From Thermofilaceae archaeon (GTDB lineage Archaea; Thermoproteota; Thermoprotei; Thermofilales; Thermofilaceae), in assembly GCA_027017025.1 (NCBI GenBank), contig JALURH010000187.1, positions 1 through 22,868 on the forward strand: 22,868 nt of DNA. The letters are read 5' to 3'. A program made the position numbers and the translations under genes. Below are positions 13,629 through 21,649 of this stretch, in pieces. The notes under the pieces were generated by a model. It was given only the letters and a program-made list of their open reading frames with translations, was not told the DNA's origin and searched no databases. Each line of letters starts with the position of its first letter. Within the stretch, counting starts at the first letter, position 1.

Positions 13629-14468
13629 TTACCTTACAACTAGCCCAGATATCCCTCTAGCTAGGAATTTCCTAGATACCAGGAATATTAGCACTGTTGG
13701 GAGCGAGAATAGGAGTGAAAATGCAGATATCCTGCCGTACTCTACTCTCCCGTAAACACCGAACCAATAGTATATACCTACGGCAGCTGGATACGTGTAG
13801 GGTGACCTCATCATTACTAGAGGGAGGAGAAACTCTCCCCACGCTGTAACGAACGATAATAGCCATATAGTGACTACCCCGGGGAGTGCTAGGGGAAGCG
13901 TAACCCTTACAAATGCTGTGAAGCGGGAACAGCCATCTATCATAGCTGCTTCCTCAAATTCTGTAGGCAATGCTCTAAAGTATCCATCAGCTATTAGGAG
14001 AGCGAAAGGTAGTATCAGAGCAGATAGAGCTAATACTAAGCCGTGGAATGTATCCAGCAAGTTAAGTTTGGCGTATATTATAACTATTGGTAGAGCCACC
14101 ACCATGGCTGGCATGAGTCTCAATATAACAAACATTTTCACTACAGCACTCTGTCCCTTGAATTTATACCTCGCTAAGGAATATCCACTCAGTATAGCCA
14201 GTAGGGTAACTAGAGTAGCTGTTGCAGTAGCTATAATGAGGGAGTTAATTATCCACGTAACAGGTAATACTCCCTCCCTAACTCCCCCTAGAGGCTCGAA
14301 CATTGAATTAAACCATTTTAACGTTATAGTTGATGGTATCCTAAACTCCGTAGAAGCCTCCGGGTCAAAGGCCGATATAACTAGCCATATAAGTGGGGAG
14401 ATGAAGAAGATGAAAACTATAGCTAACAACGTGTGGGCAGCTAGCAGAAAAATCGGTCTCCTATTCAT
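13629..14468 (-). CDS. Carbohydrate ABC transporter permease, MalG-type
   Basis: 279 aa with six predicted membrane helices, beginning LLAAHTLLAIVFIFFISPLI. The cytoplasmic EAA loop that docks to the ATPase reads EFEEAAMIDGCSRFTAFVRV, then TLPLALPG. The large periplasmic-type loop after helix 1 and the ARYKFKGQSAVVK segment are usual for CUT1 sugar permeases (MalG/ThuG/UgpE side). The start ATG abuts the stop of the MalF-type gene (14468/14469), so translation is coupled. Substrate unknown; TrmB context suggests a sugar or oligosaccharide. Confidence 0.9.
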   Translation of the reverse strand: MNRRPIFLLAAHTLLAIVFIFFISPLIWLVISAFDPEASTEFRIPSTITLKWFNSMFEPLGGVREGVLPVTWIINSLIIATATATLVTLLAILSGYSLARYKFKGQSAVVKMFVILRLMPAMVVALPIVIIYAKLNLLDTFHGLVLALSALILPFALLIADGYFRALPTEFEEAAMIDGCSRFTAFVRVTLPLALPGVVTIWLLSFVTAWGEFLLPLVMMRSPYTYPAAVGIYYWFGVYGRVEYGRISAFSLLFSLPTVLIFLVSRKFLARGISGLVVR

Positions 14469-15353
14469 CTAGCTCACCATCCTCTCAAGTCTTCCCATCA
14501 TCCTCATGTATATAATAACTAGGGCTAACACAAGTAGGGTAACTATGTTGGTAGCTGCCACAGCATATCCTATCTCATATGGAGGTTGTAGACTCCTCTT
14601 GTACGCAAATATTGTCCACAGCTCCGTTAGGTTGCCTGGCCCACCACCAGTCATAACAAATATCATGGTGAATACTGAGAAGGTCCATATGGTTATGAGG
14701 ATAAAGTCTATGAGTATAGCGTGAGATACTAGAGGTAATGTAATATACCTAAACTTCTGCACACCAGTAGCTCCATCAACGTCAGCTGCCTCAAATATAA
14801 ACTCCGGTATACTTTCCAGCGCCGCAGTGAAGAGAATCATTGAGAAAGCTGTCCCCCTCCATATGTTAGCTATAATTATTGTCTCAAGAGGTTTCTCGAA
14901 TAACCAGTTAACCGGCTTCACCCCTAAGAAGGATAGAATAAAGTTGAACATCCCTTTCCTTGTCGCATATACTCCCCACATATATCCTGCAACAACCTCT
15001 GGGATAATCCACGCTAGAAAGACTGAGACTGCAACCAGTGACTTACCCCTAATATCTTTACTTTTCATAGCTATAGCAAGAAGTAGCCCAAGGAAAGCTT
15101 GACCTATAAGAGCCGAAAATAGAGTGAAGAGAAAACTGACACGCAGAGAATTGTAGAAATCTGGGTCCGAGAGAAGCTTAACATAATTCTTTAGTCCAAC
15201 GAAATCTAGTTTCATAGCCTTGGGGCCCACAAGGCTCATGTCGGTGAAGCTAACCACTATACCCCATACCATAGGGAAAAGTACAAAGAATACCATCATA
15301 GCTAGTGCTGGTAGTATGAGAAACTGCCCAAAAGGATATTTGTCTTTCTTCAT
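14469..15353 (-). CDS. Carbohydrate ABC transporter permease, MalF-type
   Basis: 294 aa, six membrane helices. The EAA loop is EFIFEAADVDGATGVQKFRY, then ITLPLV. The N-terminal helix (QFLILPALAMMVFFVLFPMV) is followed by the WGIVVSFTDMSLVGP loop that opens many CUT1 permeases. ATG at 15353, 57 nt after the binding-protein gene and abutting the MalG-type gene. It forms the pore heterodimer with MalG. No ATPase gene is present in the window, so a shared MsmX/MalK-like ATPase encoded elsewhere probably powers it. Confidence 0.9.
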   Translation of the reverse strand: MKKDKYPFGQFLILPALAMMVFFVLFPMVWGIVVSFTDMSLVGPKAMKLDFVGLKNYVKLLSDPDFYNSLRVSFLFTLFSALIGQAFLGLLLAIAMKSKDIRGKSLVAVSVFLAWIIPEVVAGYMWGVYATRKGMFNFILSFLGVKPVNWLFEKPLETIIIANIWRGTAFSMILFTAALESIPEFIFEAADVDGATGVQKFRYITLPLVSHAILIDFILITIWTFSVFTMIFVMTGGGPGNLTELWTIFAYKRSLQPPYEIGYAVAATNIVTLLVLALVIIYMRMMGRLERMVS

Positions 15354-15410
15354 TTACCAGACACCTAGATAAAGTATATAGAAAAATATAAAAAATGGTT
15401 TATTTTGTAC

Positions 15411-16961
15411 TTAACCCTTAACTACCTCGTATGTTACAACCTTTCCCTCTCCGAACTCAGATACAAGTAGATTATAGTACTCCTCTAGAGCCTCCTCAGG
15501 CGTTATACCTTTCGTAACTATATCCTCGGTAACCTTCTGGATAAAGTAGGAAACCTTAGAGTAGCCAGGCATAGCATCCCTATAGTCAGTAAACTCTAGG
15601 TACCCAAGAACATTTGATAAATACGGGTCTCCCCCATATTCTGGAACATCCTTCGCATCGGAGCGAGGTGCAATCTTACCCATTTCTGCAGCGAATTTAG
15701 CTATTATCTCCTTACTACAGACTATCTTTATAAACTCCCAAGCAACATCTTTCTTCTCACTCGTAGTTTTCGCGTGAATAGCCCACGCCCAGCCACCAGA
15801 TATAGTGACGAACGGTAACTCTCCTGTAGCTCCTCCCCTATATCCAGGCATTTTAGCGTATCCAACAACTTTATCCCTGTTCTCTATTGGTGCAATACCG
15901 TTTGGCCCCCAGCCCTCACCCCACTCCCAGGACCCACCAACGTCCATAGCCACCTTACCTTCGGAGAACACTTTCCTGTGAGTCGCCCATACATCTGGAG
16001 CAAAGTTGTATTCTGTTGGCCCAGCTTTGTACTTGACGTAAACATCGTAGTAGAACTTAAATGCCCTATAGAGAGCTGTGCTCTTACCTATCCACTTCTT
16101 AGCTTTATAGTCATATAGCCTGTTGTATGGAGGCTTATCTGCTCCAAGTAGAACCATATAAAACCCCTGCATAGTTGTGCCCTCTCCCCACTTAGTGCCA
16201 GCCGGGATATAGAATGGATAGAACTCATCTACCCCAAGCTTAGACTTTATAGTATCTTCTTTCTCCTTTAAGGTTTTTATAGCCTCGAATATATCATCCC
16301 AGGTTTTCGGCTGCCAGTTCTCCGGTAAACCAGCTAGACTGAATATATCTTTCCTATACCAAATCATCCTAACGTCAGTATCTATCATTACGCCATAGAC
16401 TCTCCCCTCATAAGACACTATCTTCCTCATAGGTTCCGGGAACGCTGACCAGTCGGGCCACGTGGCTATGTACTTGTCGAGGGGCTCTAGGTAGCCAGCA
16501 GCAGCATACTCGGGGATCATGAAGCTATCTACGAGTACAACGTCGCCAGCATTGCCTGTAGCGAAATCTAGGCTCTCTTTCTGAACAATATCGACACCGT
16601 AGGGTATCATAATTAACCTTACCTTTACCTCATAGCCCTTCTCCTTCATAACCTCCTTGAATCTCTCTAGGGCCCAGGCAACTGGTTTCTCCCATGGCTG
16701 ACCATACTCTATAGAAAATTCGATAGTTTTTAGCCCTGGTTTAGTGGGTGGCGGTGTTGGTGGTGTTACCCCTTTAACTATCTCACTAATTTTACCTGGA
16801 AGTGCATCAATAGATGACTTAAGGTCGTCTATTTTCGCCGAAATCTCTCCTAGAGAGGCTGCAAGCGACCCAAGGGTAGAAGCCAGGTACCCCAGTATAG
16901 CGACGTTTAGTATTACAACTAGGATTAGCAAGGAGGCTAATAGTTTTTCTACTTGAGGCAA
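15411..16961 (-). CDS. Extracellular solute-binding protein of the sugar ABC transporter
   Basis: 516 aa from a TTG at 16961. The longer frame from 17012 starts upstream of the TATA box (16991-17000), so it cannot be the usual start; the TTG at 16961 has GGTGGG 3-8 nt upstream. The N-terminus (VEKLLASLLILVVILNVAIL) is an uncleaved membrane anchor. Then come a helical stalk (LGEISAKIDDLKSSIDALPG) and a Pro/Thr linker (PPTPPPTKPG), then the binding domain of the SBP_bac_1 type (TGNAGDVVLVDSFMIPEYAA, GYLEPLD, GKVAMDVGGSWEWGEGWG, SGGWAWAIHAKTTSEKKDVA). Trp-rich segments suit a sugar ligand. There is no lipobox cysteine. First gene of the transporter operon. Confidence 0.9.
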   Translation of the reverse strand: MPQVEKLLASLLILVVILNVAILGYLASTLGSLAASLGEISAKIDDLKSSIDALPGKISEIVKGVTPPTPPPTKPGLKTIEFSIEYGQPWEKPVAWALERFKEVMKEKGYEVKVRLIMIPYGVDIVQKESLDFATGNAGDVVLVDSFMIPEYAAAGYLEPLDKYIATWPDWSAFPEPMRKIVSYEGRVYGVMIDTDVRMIWYRKDIFSLAGLPENWQPKTWDDIFEAIKTLKEKEDTIKSKLGVDEFYPFYIPAGTKWGEGTTMQGFYMVLLGADKPPYNRLYDYKAKKWIGKSTALYRAFKFYYDVYVKYKAGPTEYNFAPDVWATHRKVFSEGKVAMDVGGSWEWGEGWGPNGIAPIENRDKVVGYAKMPGYRGGATGELPFVTISGGWAWAIHAKTTSEKKDVAWEFIKIVCSKEIIAKFAAEMGKIAPRSDAKDVPEYGGDPYLSNVLGYLEFTDYRDAMPGYSKVSYFIQKVTEDIVTKGITPEEALEEYYNLLVSEFGEGKVVTYEVVKG

Positions 16962-16990
16962 ATTCCCACCATGTCTATTTAAGGAGAAGA

Positions 16991-17000
16991 TATTATATAA
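16991..17000 (-). promoter_or_regulatory. TATA box of the sugar ABC operon
   Basis: TTATATAATA on the reverse strand. Transcription would begin about 26 nt downstream, near 16968, just before the TTG at 16961. The 120 nt above it up to the regulator gene is AT-rich; I see no exact copy of the AATGATA repeat found at 18234-18251. Confidence 0.55.
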
Positions 17001-17139
17001 GCTTTTGGTCAAAGTATCCGAAAAAGCTATTTATCAATGTAATATAAAATCATTAGTATAAAAGTATATTAATCATGTTACGTAAAGAATAAAAAACAAA
17101 GACTGGTTTTCCTCACCAAGATCCTCCTAGAGAAAAAGG

Positions 17140-18180
17140 TTAGTCCTTACCTTCCTTTAAGAGAACCTCTCTAGTAGCGAATTCCTCTAGCGTAGCATCG
17201 GGGCCACCGGCTCTAATTAAACCATTACTTGTTTCAACGACAAAATGCATGTACCCGGTTAGGAAATCGATGTGTGTATCAATGATCCTACCCTCTATTC
17301 TTCCCTGCCTAGAGCTACTAACCCACCACCCCTCAAAGTACCCGTAGAGCCTCTTATTCCTTTTGAGTAATCTCTCAGCTTCGTATAGCGCCAGTTTATG
17401 TATAGTGAACCTAGCTGGGAGATTTATACCCTTATCCTTTATTTCTTCGCCCCAAACCCACTCCCTGAAGAAATCACTAATAATGTAGTTAATGAGAATA
17501 GGTTCCTCAACAACTAAACCATATGACTCCTCCTTAGGGTACCTCCATCTCTTCTGCGATAAAACAGCCTGGAGGAAGTCTCTTACAATAAAGTAGTCCC
17601 CCGGTATAGCTATTTTTACCCTATCTAGCGCATCTAGCGTATTTATTTTATCCTGATCTAATTCTTCCTCTAGCCTCTTGTAGATAATAGTGTACACCAT
17701 TATACCTCGCTTCTGCGCTTCAACTAGATCTTTAAGTAAACCCTTGAGAAAACGGTATTCACCGCAGACAACTATATCTACGGATGCATCTCTTATAGCT
17801 TTCCTAAATCTTCTGTAGAGACCCATTTTACTCCTCAATATCCATACTCCATGGGTAAAGACGCTCCGCTCCTTTCTTATGCTACTTAAGAACCCCATCG
17901 CCTCCTCCTCCAGCCTCTTCGTCTCCTCCCTAAATGTTTCGATAATAACCTCTGGATCAACGGCTCGGTATAAAGTGGGTTTTCCCCTACTAACCTCTAC
18001 GAAACCCTTACTCAGTAGCCTATTTAGGACTACGTGGACTTGAGACCTATAGCTACCTAGTTCTTCAGCAATAAGAGGTGTAGACATTGGGCCTCTAGAG
18101 AGTAACATAAGGTAAACTTTAGCGTCTACGCCCCCTAGCCCCATTTTCCGAAATAGGCTATATATAGGTTCATCCTCCAT
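17140..18180 (-). CDS. TrmB-family transcriptional regulator
   Basis: 346 aa. The N-terminal winged helix spans about residues 5-75 (RKMGLGGVDAKVYLMLLSRG, TPLIAEELGSYRSQVHVVLN, RLLSKGFVEVSRGKPTLYRA), typical of TrmB (PF01978). A helical linker (EETKRLEEEAMGFLSSIRKE) follows, then a PLD-like effector domain and the C-terminal sugar-binding domain (GRIEGRIIDTHIDFLTGYMH, then FVVETSNGLIRAGGPDATLE). TrmB proteins repress or activate sugar-transporter operons in response to sugars. The gene lies just upstream of, and on the same strand as, the ABC operon, which is its likely target. ATG at 18180 with GGTGAGG about 25 nt upstream; TATA at 18219-18230. Confidence 0.88.
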   Translation of the reverse strand: MEDEPIYSLFRKMGLGGVDAKVYLMLLSRGPMSTPLIAEELGSYRSQVHVVLNRLLSKGFVEVSRGKPTLYRAVDPEVIIETFREETKRLEEEAMGFLSSIRKERSVFTHGVWILRSKMGLYRRFRKAIRDASVDIVVCGEYRFLKGLLKDLVEAQKRGIMVYTIIYKRLEEELDQDKINTLDALDRVKIAIPGDYFIVRDFLQAVLSQKRWRYPKEESYGLVVEEPILINYIISDFFREWVWGEEIKDKGINLPARFTIHKLALYEAERLLKRNKRLYGYFEGWWVSSSRQGRIEGRIIDTHIDFLTGYMHFVVETSNGLIRAGGPDATLEEFATREVLLKEGKD

Positions 18181-18218
18181 GATATTACTGACCCTAAAGT
18201 CCTCTCCTCACCACCATA

Positions 18219-18251
18219 ATTATATTATATGGTAATGATATAACTATCATT
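18219..18251 (-). promoter_or_regulatory. Promoter and inverted repeat of the TrmB-family gene
   Basis: The TATA-like ATATAATATAAT (18219-18230) is preceded on the gene's upstream side by AATGATA-TAAC-TATCATT (18234-18251), a perfect 7-bp inverted repeat. The placement suits an operator or activator site, possibly for the regulator itself. Confidence 0.4.
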
Positions 18252-18318
18252 CTACTCCTATAAACATGAATTAAGTATACCTAGTATTTAACACTTGGAA
18301 ACTTGGAAGTGGAATGAA

Positions 18319-19590
18319 TCAGTTCATTATCCTCTCTTTTAGGATATCGCTAAGCTTCTCCAAATCGATAAGTATTCTCTCCCTAGTTTCCCGGTCCTGG
18401 AAAGTTACCTTACCTTCCTTCAGATCCCTTTCCCCAACTATAATAAGGTACCTAATATTTTTCTCAGCAATATACTTTATCTGCTTCTTAAAATCCCGCC
18501 TAGCTAGATCTATATAGACATTATAGCCTAGCTCCCTAAGGATTCTGGATATTCTCCAAGCCTCCTTGAATACTCCACCAATATAGACTACAGCTACCTG
18601 GGTATAGGTAACTGTATCTAGGCTAAATATACCCTGCTCTAGCCCCACATCTAGAAGCGGCTCAATCCCTATTGATCCCCCCACCGCTGGAACACTTTTG
18701 CCCATAAAAATCCCTATAAGATCATCATATCTACCTCCACCACTTAGTGATCTATTAAATTCTTTAAGCCATACCTCGTAAATCATCCCAGTATAGTAGT
18801 CAAGTCCTCTCACAAGACTAAGATCAACTACCATGTTTCTAGGATTATAGACTAAATCCAGAATATCTCTAATATATCCCAAGGCTACATTTACGTCAGT
18901 ATTCCTACCATACTTTGCTTCTACATTATCTAGAACCTCCTCCCCACCCTTAATACCTATGAGTTCGATAATTCTATCTACAATCGCATCGCTAAGTCCA
19001 AGCTTTCTCAAATCCTCCTTAACACCTTCTAGACCAACCTTATCTAACTTATCAATAACCCTATAAACCTCCAGTACAATTGATCCACTTAGCCCAAGTT
19101 CTTCCTCAAAAATACCTTTCAAGAGTCTCCTATCGTTAAGCCTAATTACATAACCCCTGAAACCTAGCTCACTGAAGACGGTATCAACTATGTTTAACAC
19201 CTCAGCATCAGCCTCCGGTGTTAAACAACCAATAATGTCGAAGTCAGCCTGCCAGAATTCTCTATACCTACCTTTCTGCGGGTTATCGTAGCGATAAACT
19301 CTACCAATATAGTATCTCTTGAAGGGCAGTTTAGGTCTAAAGCGTGCAAAATACCTTGCCAAGGGCACGGTGAGGTCGTACCTTAAAGCATATTCCCTCT
19401 CTGAATAAGGTAGCTTAAATCTCCAGATAAGTTTCTCTTCAGCCTCTCCACCGTATTTACCCTTTAGAACCTCCCAGTACTCAACAATAGGTGTATCAAT
19501 AGGGTCGAAACCGAATCTCTGGAAAACTTTCTCTAGCTTCCTGAAAACCTTCTCCCTGAGAATAGCTAACTCAGGTGGGAAATCACGCAT
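18319..19590 (-). CDS. hisS: Histidyl-tRNA synthetase (start probably upstream, across a frameshift)
   Basis: 423 aa from the ATG at 19590. Class II motifs: motif 2 YRYDNPQKGRYREFWQADFD (about 99-118), the histidine-specific loop LVRGLDYYTGMIYE, and motif 3 in GGGRYDDLIG with PAVGGSIGIEPLL. The C-terminal anticodon domain (VAVVYIGGVFKEAWRISRIL to VTFQDRETRERI) is complete. HisRS proteins normally begin with ...RGM(R/N)D(F/Y)xP; here ATG 19590 is the M of that motif. The preceding codons encode PPRG but are in frame with no ATG, GTG or TTG, only ATC after an in-frame TAG. The neighbouring frame has ATG at 19624 reading MAGGLVHPP then stop; see the entry for 19588-19624. Confidence 0.95.
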   Translation of the reverse strand: MRDFPPELAILREKVFRKLEKVFQRFGFDPIDTPIVEYWEVLKGKYGGEAEEKLIWRFKLPYSEREYALRYDLTVPLARYFARFRPKLPFKRYYIGRVYRYDNPQKGRYREFWQADFDIIGCLTPEADAEVLNIVDTVFSELGFRGYVIRLNDRRLLKGIFEEELGLSGSIVLEVYRVIDKLDKVGLEGVKEDLRKLGLSDAIVDRIIELIGIKGGEEVLDNVEAKYGRNTDVNVALGYIRDILDLVYNPRNMVVDLSLVRGLDYYTGMIYEVWLKEFNRSLSGGGRYDDLIGIFMGKSVPAVGGSIGIEPLLDVGLEQGIFSLDTVTYTQVAVVYIGGVFKEAWRISRILRELGYNVYIDLARRDFKKQIKYIAEKNIRYLIIVGERDLKEGKVTFQDRETRERILIDLEKLSDILKERIMN

Positions 19591-19624
19591 ACCCCTAGGG
19601 GGGATGAACTAAACCACCCGCCAT
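19588..19624 (-). other. Putative hisS N-terminus with +1 frameshift (or indel) at a C6-TAG site
   Basis: The reverse strand from the ATG at 19624 reads MAGGLVHPP, then TAG. The site is CAT-CCC-CCC-TAG-GGG. Skipping one base, or having five Cs instead of six (plus-strand G6 at 19598-19603), gives MAGGLVHPPRGMRDFPPE, the expected HisRS start. The TATA box (about 19644-19656) places the transcript start at about 19622-19625, right at this ATG, and GGTG (19634-19631) lies 7-10 nt upstream. Proline codons followed by a stop are a plausible +1 slip site. A true indel or sequencing error is equally possible. Confidence 0.5.
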
Positions 19625-19643
19625 ATATTACACCACTCTACAC

Positions 19644-19656
19644 TTTATATAAAAAA
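19644..19656 (-). promoter_or_regulatory. TATA box of hisS
   Basis: TTTTTTATATAAA on the reverse strand, centred about 26 nt before the ATG at 19624 and about 60 nt before the ATG at 19590. The spacing supports the upstream start. Confidence 0.5.
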
Positions 19657-19696
19657 TATATCTAGGTTACTCTCCTCAGCTAAAAACGTTAGGCAA

Positions 19697-20035
19697 CTAG
19701 TATGGCTCTAACTCGTTGAGCCAGCTAGACCTCCTACCGGTGAAGTACCCAACCAGTATTTCCTTAGCCTTCCAGAAGGGTAAAACACCAATCCTATACT
19801 CTTTCCTCCCCGGATCCTCGTACCTCACCTGGTACTCATCTAATCCTAGGCGCAGAAACTCTACAAAGCTTCCATCTCCAGCCTGGAAACCTACGCTCTC
19901 ACCTATCTCTACGTCCCTAGGCGTAATCCTCAGGTAAGCTACTAGGTATATTGCTTGATCGAGGGTTATAACATCTCCCTCAACTATTTCCTCACTACCC
20001 ATAGGCTGTTTATACCAGGTAACTCTCCTAATCAT
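19697..20035 (-). CDS. Hypothetical protein, 112 aa
   Basis: Not recognised. ATG at 20035 is preferred over an upstream TTG (20047). The protein is soluble and mixed alpha/beta: RRVTWYKQPMGSEEIVEGDV, ITLDQAIYLVAYLRITPRDV, FVEFLRLGLDEYQVRYEDPG, then YRIGVLPFWKAKEILVGYFT. Tryptophans and the repeated aromatic/acidic pattern suggest a compact conserved fold. No metal or nucleotide motif is seen. It lies between hisS and the ACT-V4R gene on the same strand, with 70-90 nt gaps either side; an AAATTATTT near 20069-20077 may be its own TATA box. Confidence 0.65.
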   Translation of the reverse strand: MIRRVTWYKQPMGSEEIVEGDVITLDQAIYLVAYLRITPRDVEIGESVGFQAGDGSFVEFLRLGLDEYQVRYEDPGRKEYRIGVLPFWKAKEILVGYFTGRRSSWLNELEPY

Positions 20036-20123
20036 CCTCGTACACAAACTGATATTTACTGAGCTAAATGAAATAATTTTTCCAAAAATCTTAGGAGAAT
20101 GCCCTGGGAGACAAACAGTATCC

Positions 20124-20939
20124 TCAACGTCCTCTATGTTCAGGTTCTTTCCTCCTTATAACGAATTCACAGAGGTTTTTTCCCTGCGCTTTACATGAGA
20201 CTTCAACCACCTCGTACTCTCCCCCAAAGATAACTGATGAAGAACCACTGAGAATGCCCCTAGTAAAGTGGCATACTGGTTCGCTACTCCTCCCATAGCC
20301 CTCTACCTCAAAGTTATCTTCTATCTCTACTCTAGCTTCATCACTAACCCTACTGTATGAGGCGATCCTCATCCTACCCCAGCCATAGGCCGAGTATAGC
20401 CATGCAAGGGTTTGCGCAGTTTCCATGGGGGAGCCCGGGAAGATCTCCAGCAGCTTCTTGGCAACCATCTCCCCCAGAACCTTACCTTGGTGGAAAGCAA
20501 GTACGTAGCTCACCTTACCGTAGGTTTCTCTGAAGCTAGAGAATATCTTGCTTAGGGTCTCAACCGGTATCATAAGAGCCCTTATTCTCCCACCCATTGT
20601 TTCGAGTGGGAAACAGTGTTTATCGACTAGTAGCCCACTTGGCTCAGCTATGGAGTGTCTAACTTGGACAGTAAATCTTTCTCTCCTAAGCCTCTCAACT
20701 AGGTCTTGAATCGTATACCTAGACTCGGTGTAGTCGATGAAGGCTGTTATATACCTTCTATCCCTCCTACTAGTGAGCGATAAACTAAGTATCCTAACAT
20801 TCATCTCAGCCATTATAGAGGCTATTTTAGCAAGTATTCCGGGCTCAGGCATCAACCGAGCCTCAATAGAGACTTGGGCTAAGCTTCTACCCGGCTTGCA
20901 GAATATACCTGTAACCTCCTTAGAGAAATATTCCCTCAT
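20124..20939 (-). CDS. ACT domain-V4R domain protein
   Basis: 271 aa. The N-terminal ACT domain (about 20-95) has the typical ARLMPEPGILAKIASIMAEM and NVRILSLSLTSRRDRRYITA pattern of amino-acid-binding regulatory domains. The C-terminal half is a V4R (4-vinyl-reductase-like) domain: RIRALMIPVETLSKIFSSFR, LAWLYSAYGWGRMRIASYSR, and the Cys-marked end PVCHFTRGILSGSSSVIFGG ... VSCKAQGKNLCEFVI. V4R domains bind small hydrophobic or tetrapyrrole-like ligands, and some coordinate zinc. There is no DNA-binding domain, so it probably senses a metabolite and acts through a partner. ATG at 20939. Near hisS, but no direct functional link is evident. Confidence 0.78.
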   Translation of the reverse strand: MREYFSKEVTGIFCKPGRSLAQVSIEARLMPEPGILAKIASIMAEMNVRILSLSLTSRRDRRYITAFIDYTESRYTIQDLVERLRRERFTVQVRHSIAEPSGLLVDKHCFPLETMGGRIRALMIPVETLSKIFSSFRETYGKVSYVLAFHQGKVLGEMVAKKLLEIFPGSPMETAQTLAWLYSAYGWGRMRIASYSRVSDEARVEIEDNFEVEGYGRSSEPVCHFTRGILSGSSSVIFGGEYEVVEVSCKAQGKNLCEFVIRRKEPEHRGR

Positions 20940-21003
20940 ATAGGCACCATATACTACCCTTAAATCCTAGGCTAGCTGGGGAACATTATATTAAGCTTAC
21001 CCA

Positions 21004-21019
21004 TAACATATATATGTTA
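21004..21019. promoter_or_regulatory. 16-bp perfect palindrome upstream of the ACT-V4R gene
   Basis: TAACATATATATGTTA. The likely TATA box of the ACT-V4R gene (TTAATATAATG reverse strand, about 20985-20995) lies just downstream, so this is a candidate upstream regulator site. The AT repeat makes a palindrome here easier by chance. A GGTTC/GAACC hairpin follows at 21020-21037; it is not a tRNA T-arm. Confidence 0.3.
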
Positions 21020-21162
21020 GGTTCCGCTACACGAACCACTTAACAATTTCAATAGTTATCTATGCTAGAAAATGTAGAATATGTGTTAAGTAGCTTCCAG
21101 CAACTTTGAGGAAGCCGTAGAACCGTAGATAGTATTTAGCCCCGGGAACTATGGTAGCTTAG

Positions 21163-21173
21163 AAATATAATAT
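21163..21173 (+). promoter_or_regulatory. TATA box of the RpiB-like gene
   Basis: AAATATAATAT, about 26 nt before the ATG at 21194, so the transcript is probably leaderless. Confidence 0.5.
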
Positions 21174-21193
21174 GGCTAGAGTATCAAGTAAAT

Positions 21194-21649
21194 ATGTACG
21201 TAGCAGTAGGTTCAGACGATACCTACAGTATAGCTAGATTCATCTATAAGTACCTAGAGAAGAAAGGCTTTAAGCTAATACCCGTAGGGTCCCTCAAGAC
21301 AGGCAAGCTAGAGCCGTGGCCAGAAGTAGGTTATGAGGTAGCTAGGCTAGTTGCAGAAGGTAAAGCGGATACTGGAATAGTTATCTGCTACACAGGGACT
21401 GGGGTATCAATAGCCGCCAATAAGGTTAAGGGGGTGAGGGCGGCACTTGTAACTGATGCACGTAACGCTAGAGGAGCTAGATTATGGAATGACGCAAATA
21501 TCTTAGCTCTGAGTGCTAGATTGACTTCAGAGGAGTTAGCTAAGGAAATACTAGATGCATGGTTTGAAGTAAAAGAGCCTGACCCCTCGGAGAAGGAAAA
21601 CATAGAGAGGCTGAAGAACTTAGAGGAGAAGCTATTTAGCCCTAAATAA
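21194..21649 (+). CDS. RpiB/LacAB-family sugar-phosphate isomerase-like protein
   Basis: 151 aa, one RpiB fold. It opens with YVAVGSDDTYSIARFIYKYL and carries the family core IVICYTGTGVSIAANKVKGV, then RAALVTDARNARGARLWNDA and NILALSARL. The catalytic Cys (E. coli C66) is kept as C65. Two other E. coli RpiB positions differ: His10 aligns with D9 (GSDD) and His99, used for ring opening, aligns with W98 (LWNDAN). Ribose-5-phosphate isomerase activity is therefore doubtful; another aldose/ketose phosphate is likelier. Most crenarchaea rely on RpiA. It stands alone with its own TATA box; length is normal for the family. Confidence 0.85.
   Translation: MYVAVGSDDTYSIARFIYKYLEKKGFKLIPVGSLKTGKLEPWPEVGYEVARLVAEGKADTGIVICYTGTGVSIAANKVKGVRAALVTDARNARGARLWNDANILALSARLTSEELAKEILDAWFEVKEPDPSEKENIERLKNLEEKLFSPK

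Noticed and set aside
16962..17012. Longer start for the solute-binding protein (TTG at 17012)
   Set aside because: It lies upstream of the TATA box at 16991-17000; the TTG at 16961 has a GGTGGG just upstream and opens directly into the membrane anchor.
21020..21037. GGTTC/GAACC stem that resembles a tRNA T-arm
   Set aside because: The loop lacks TTCRA, and no acceptor or anticodon arm can be drawn around it.
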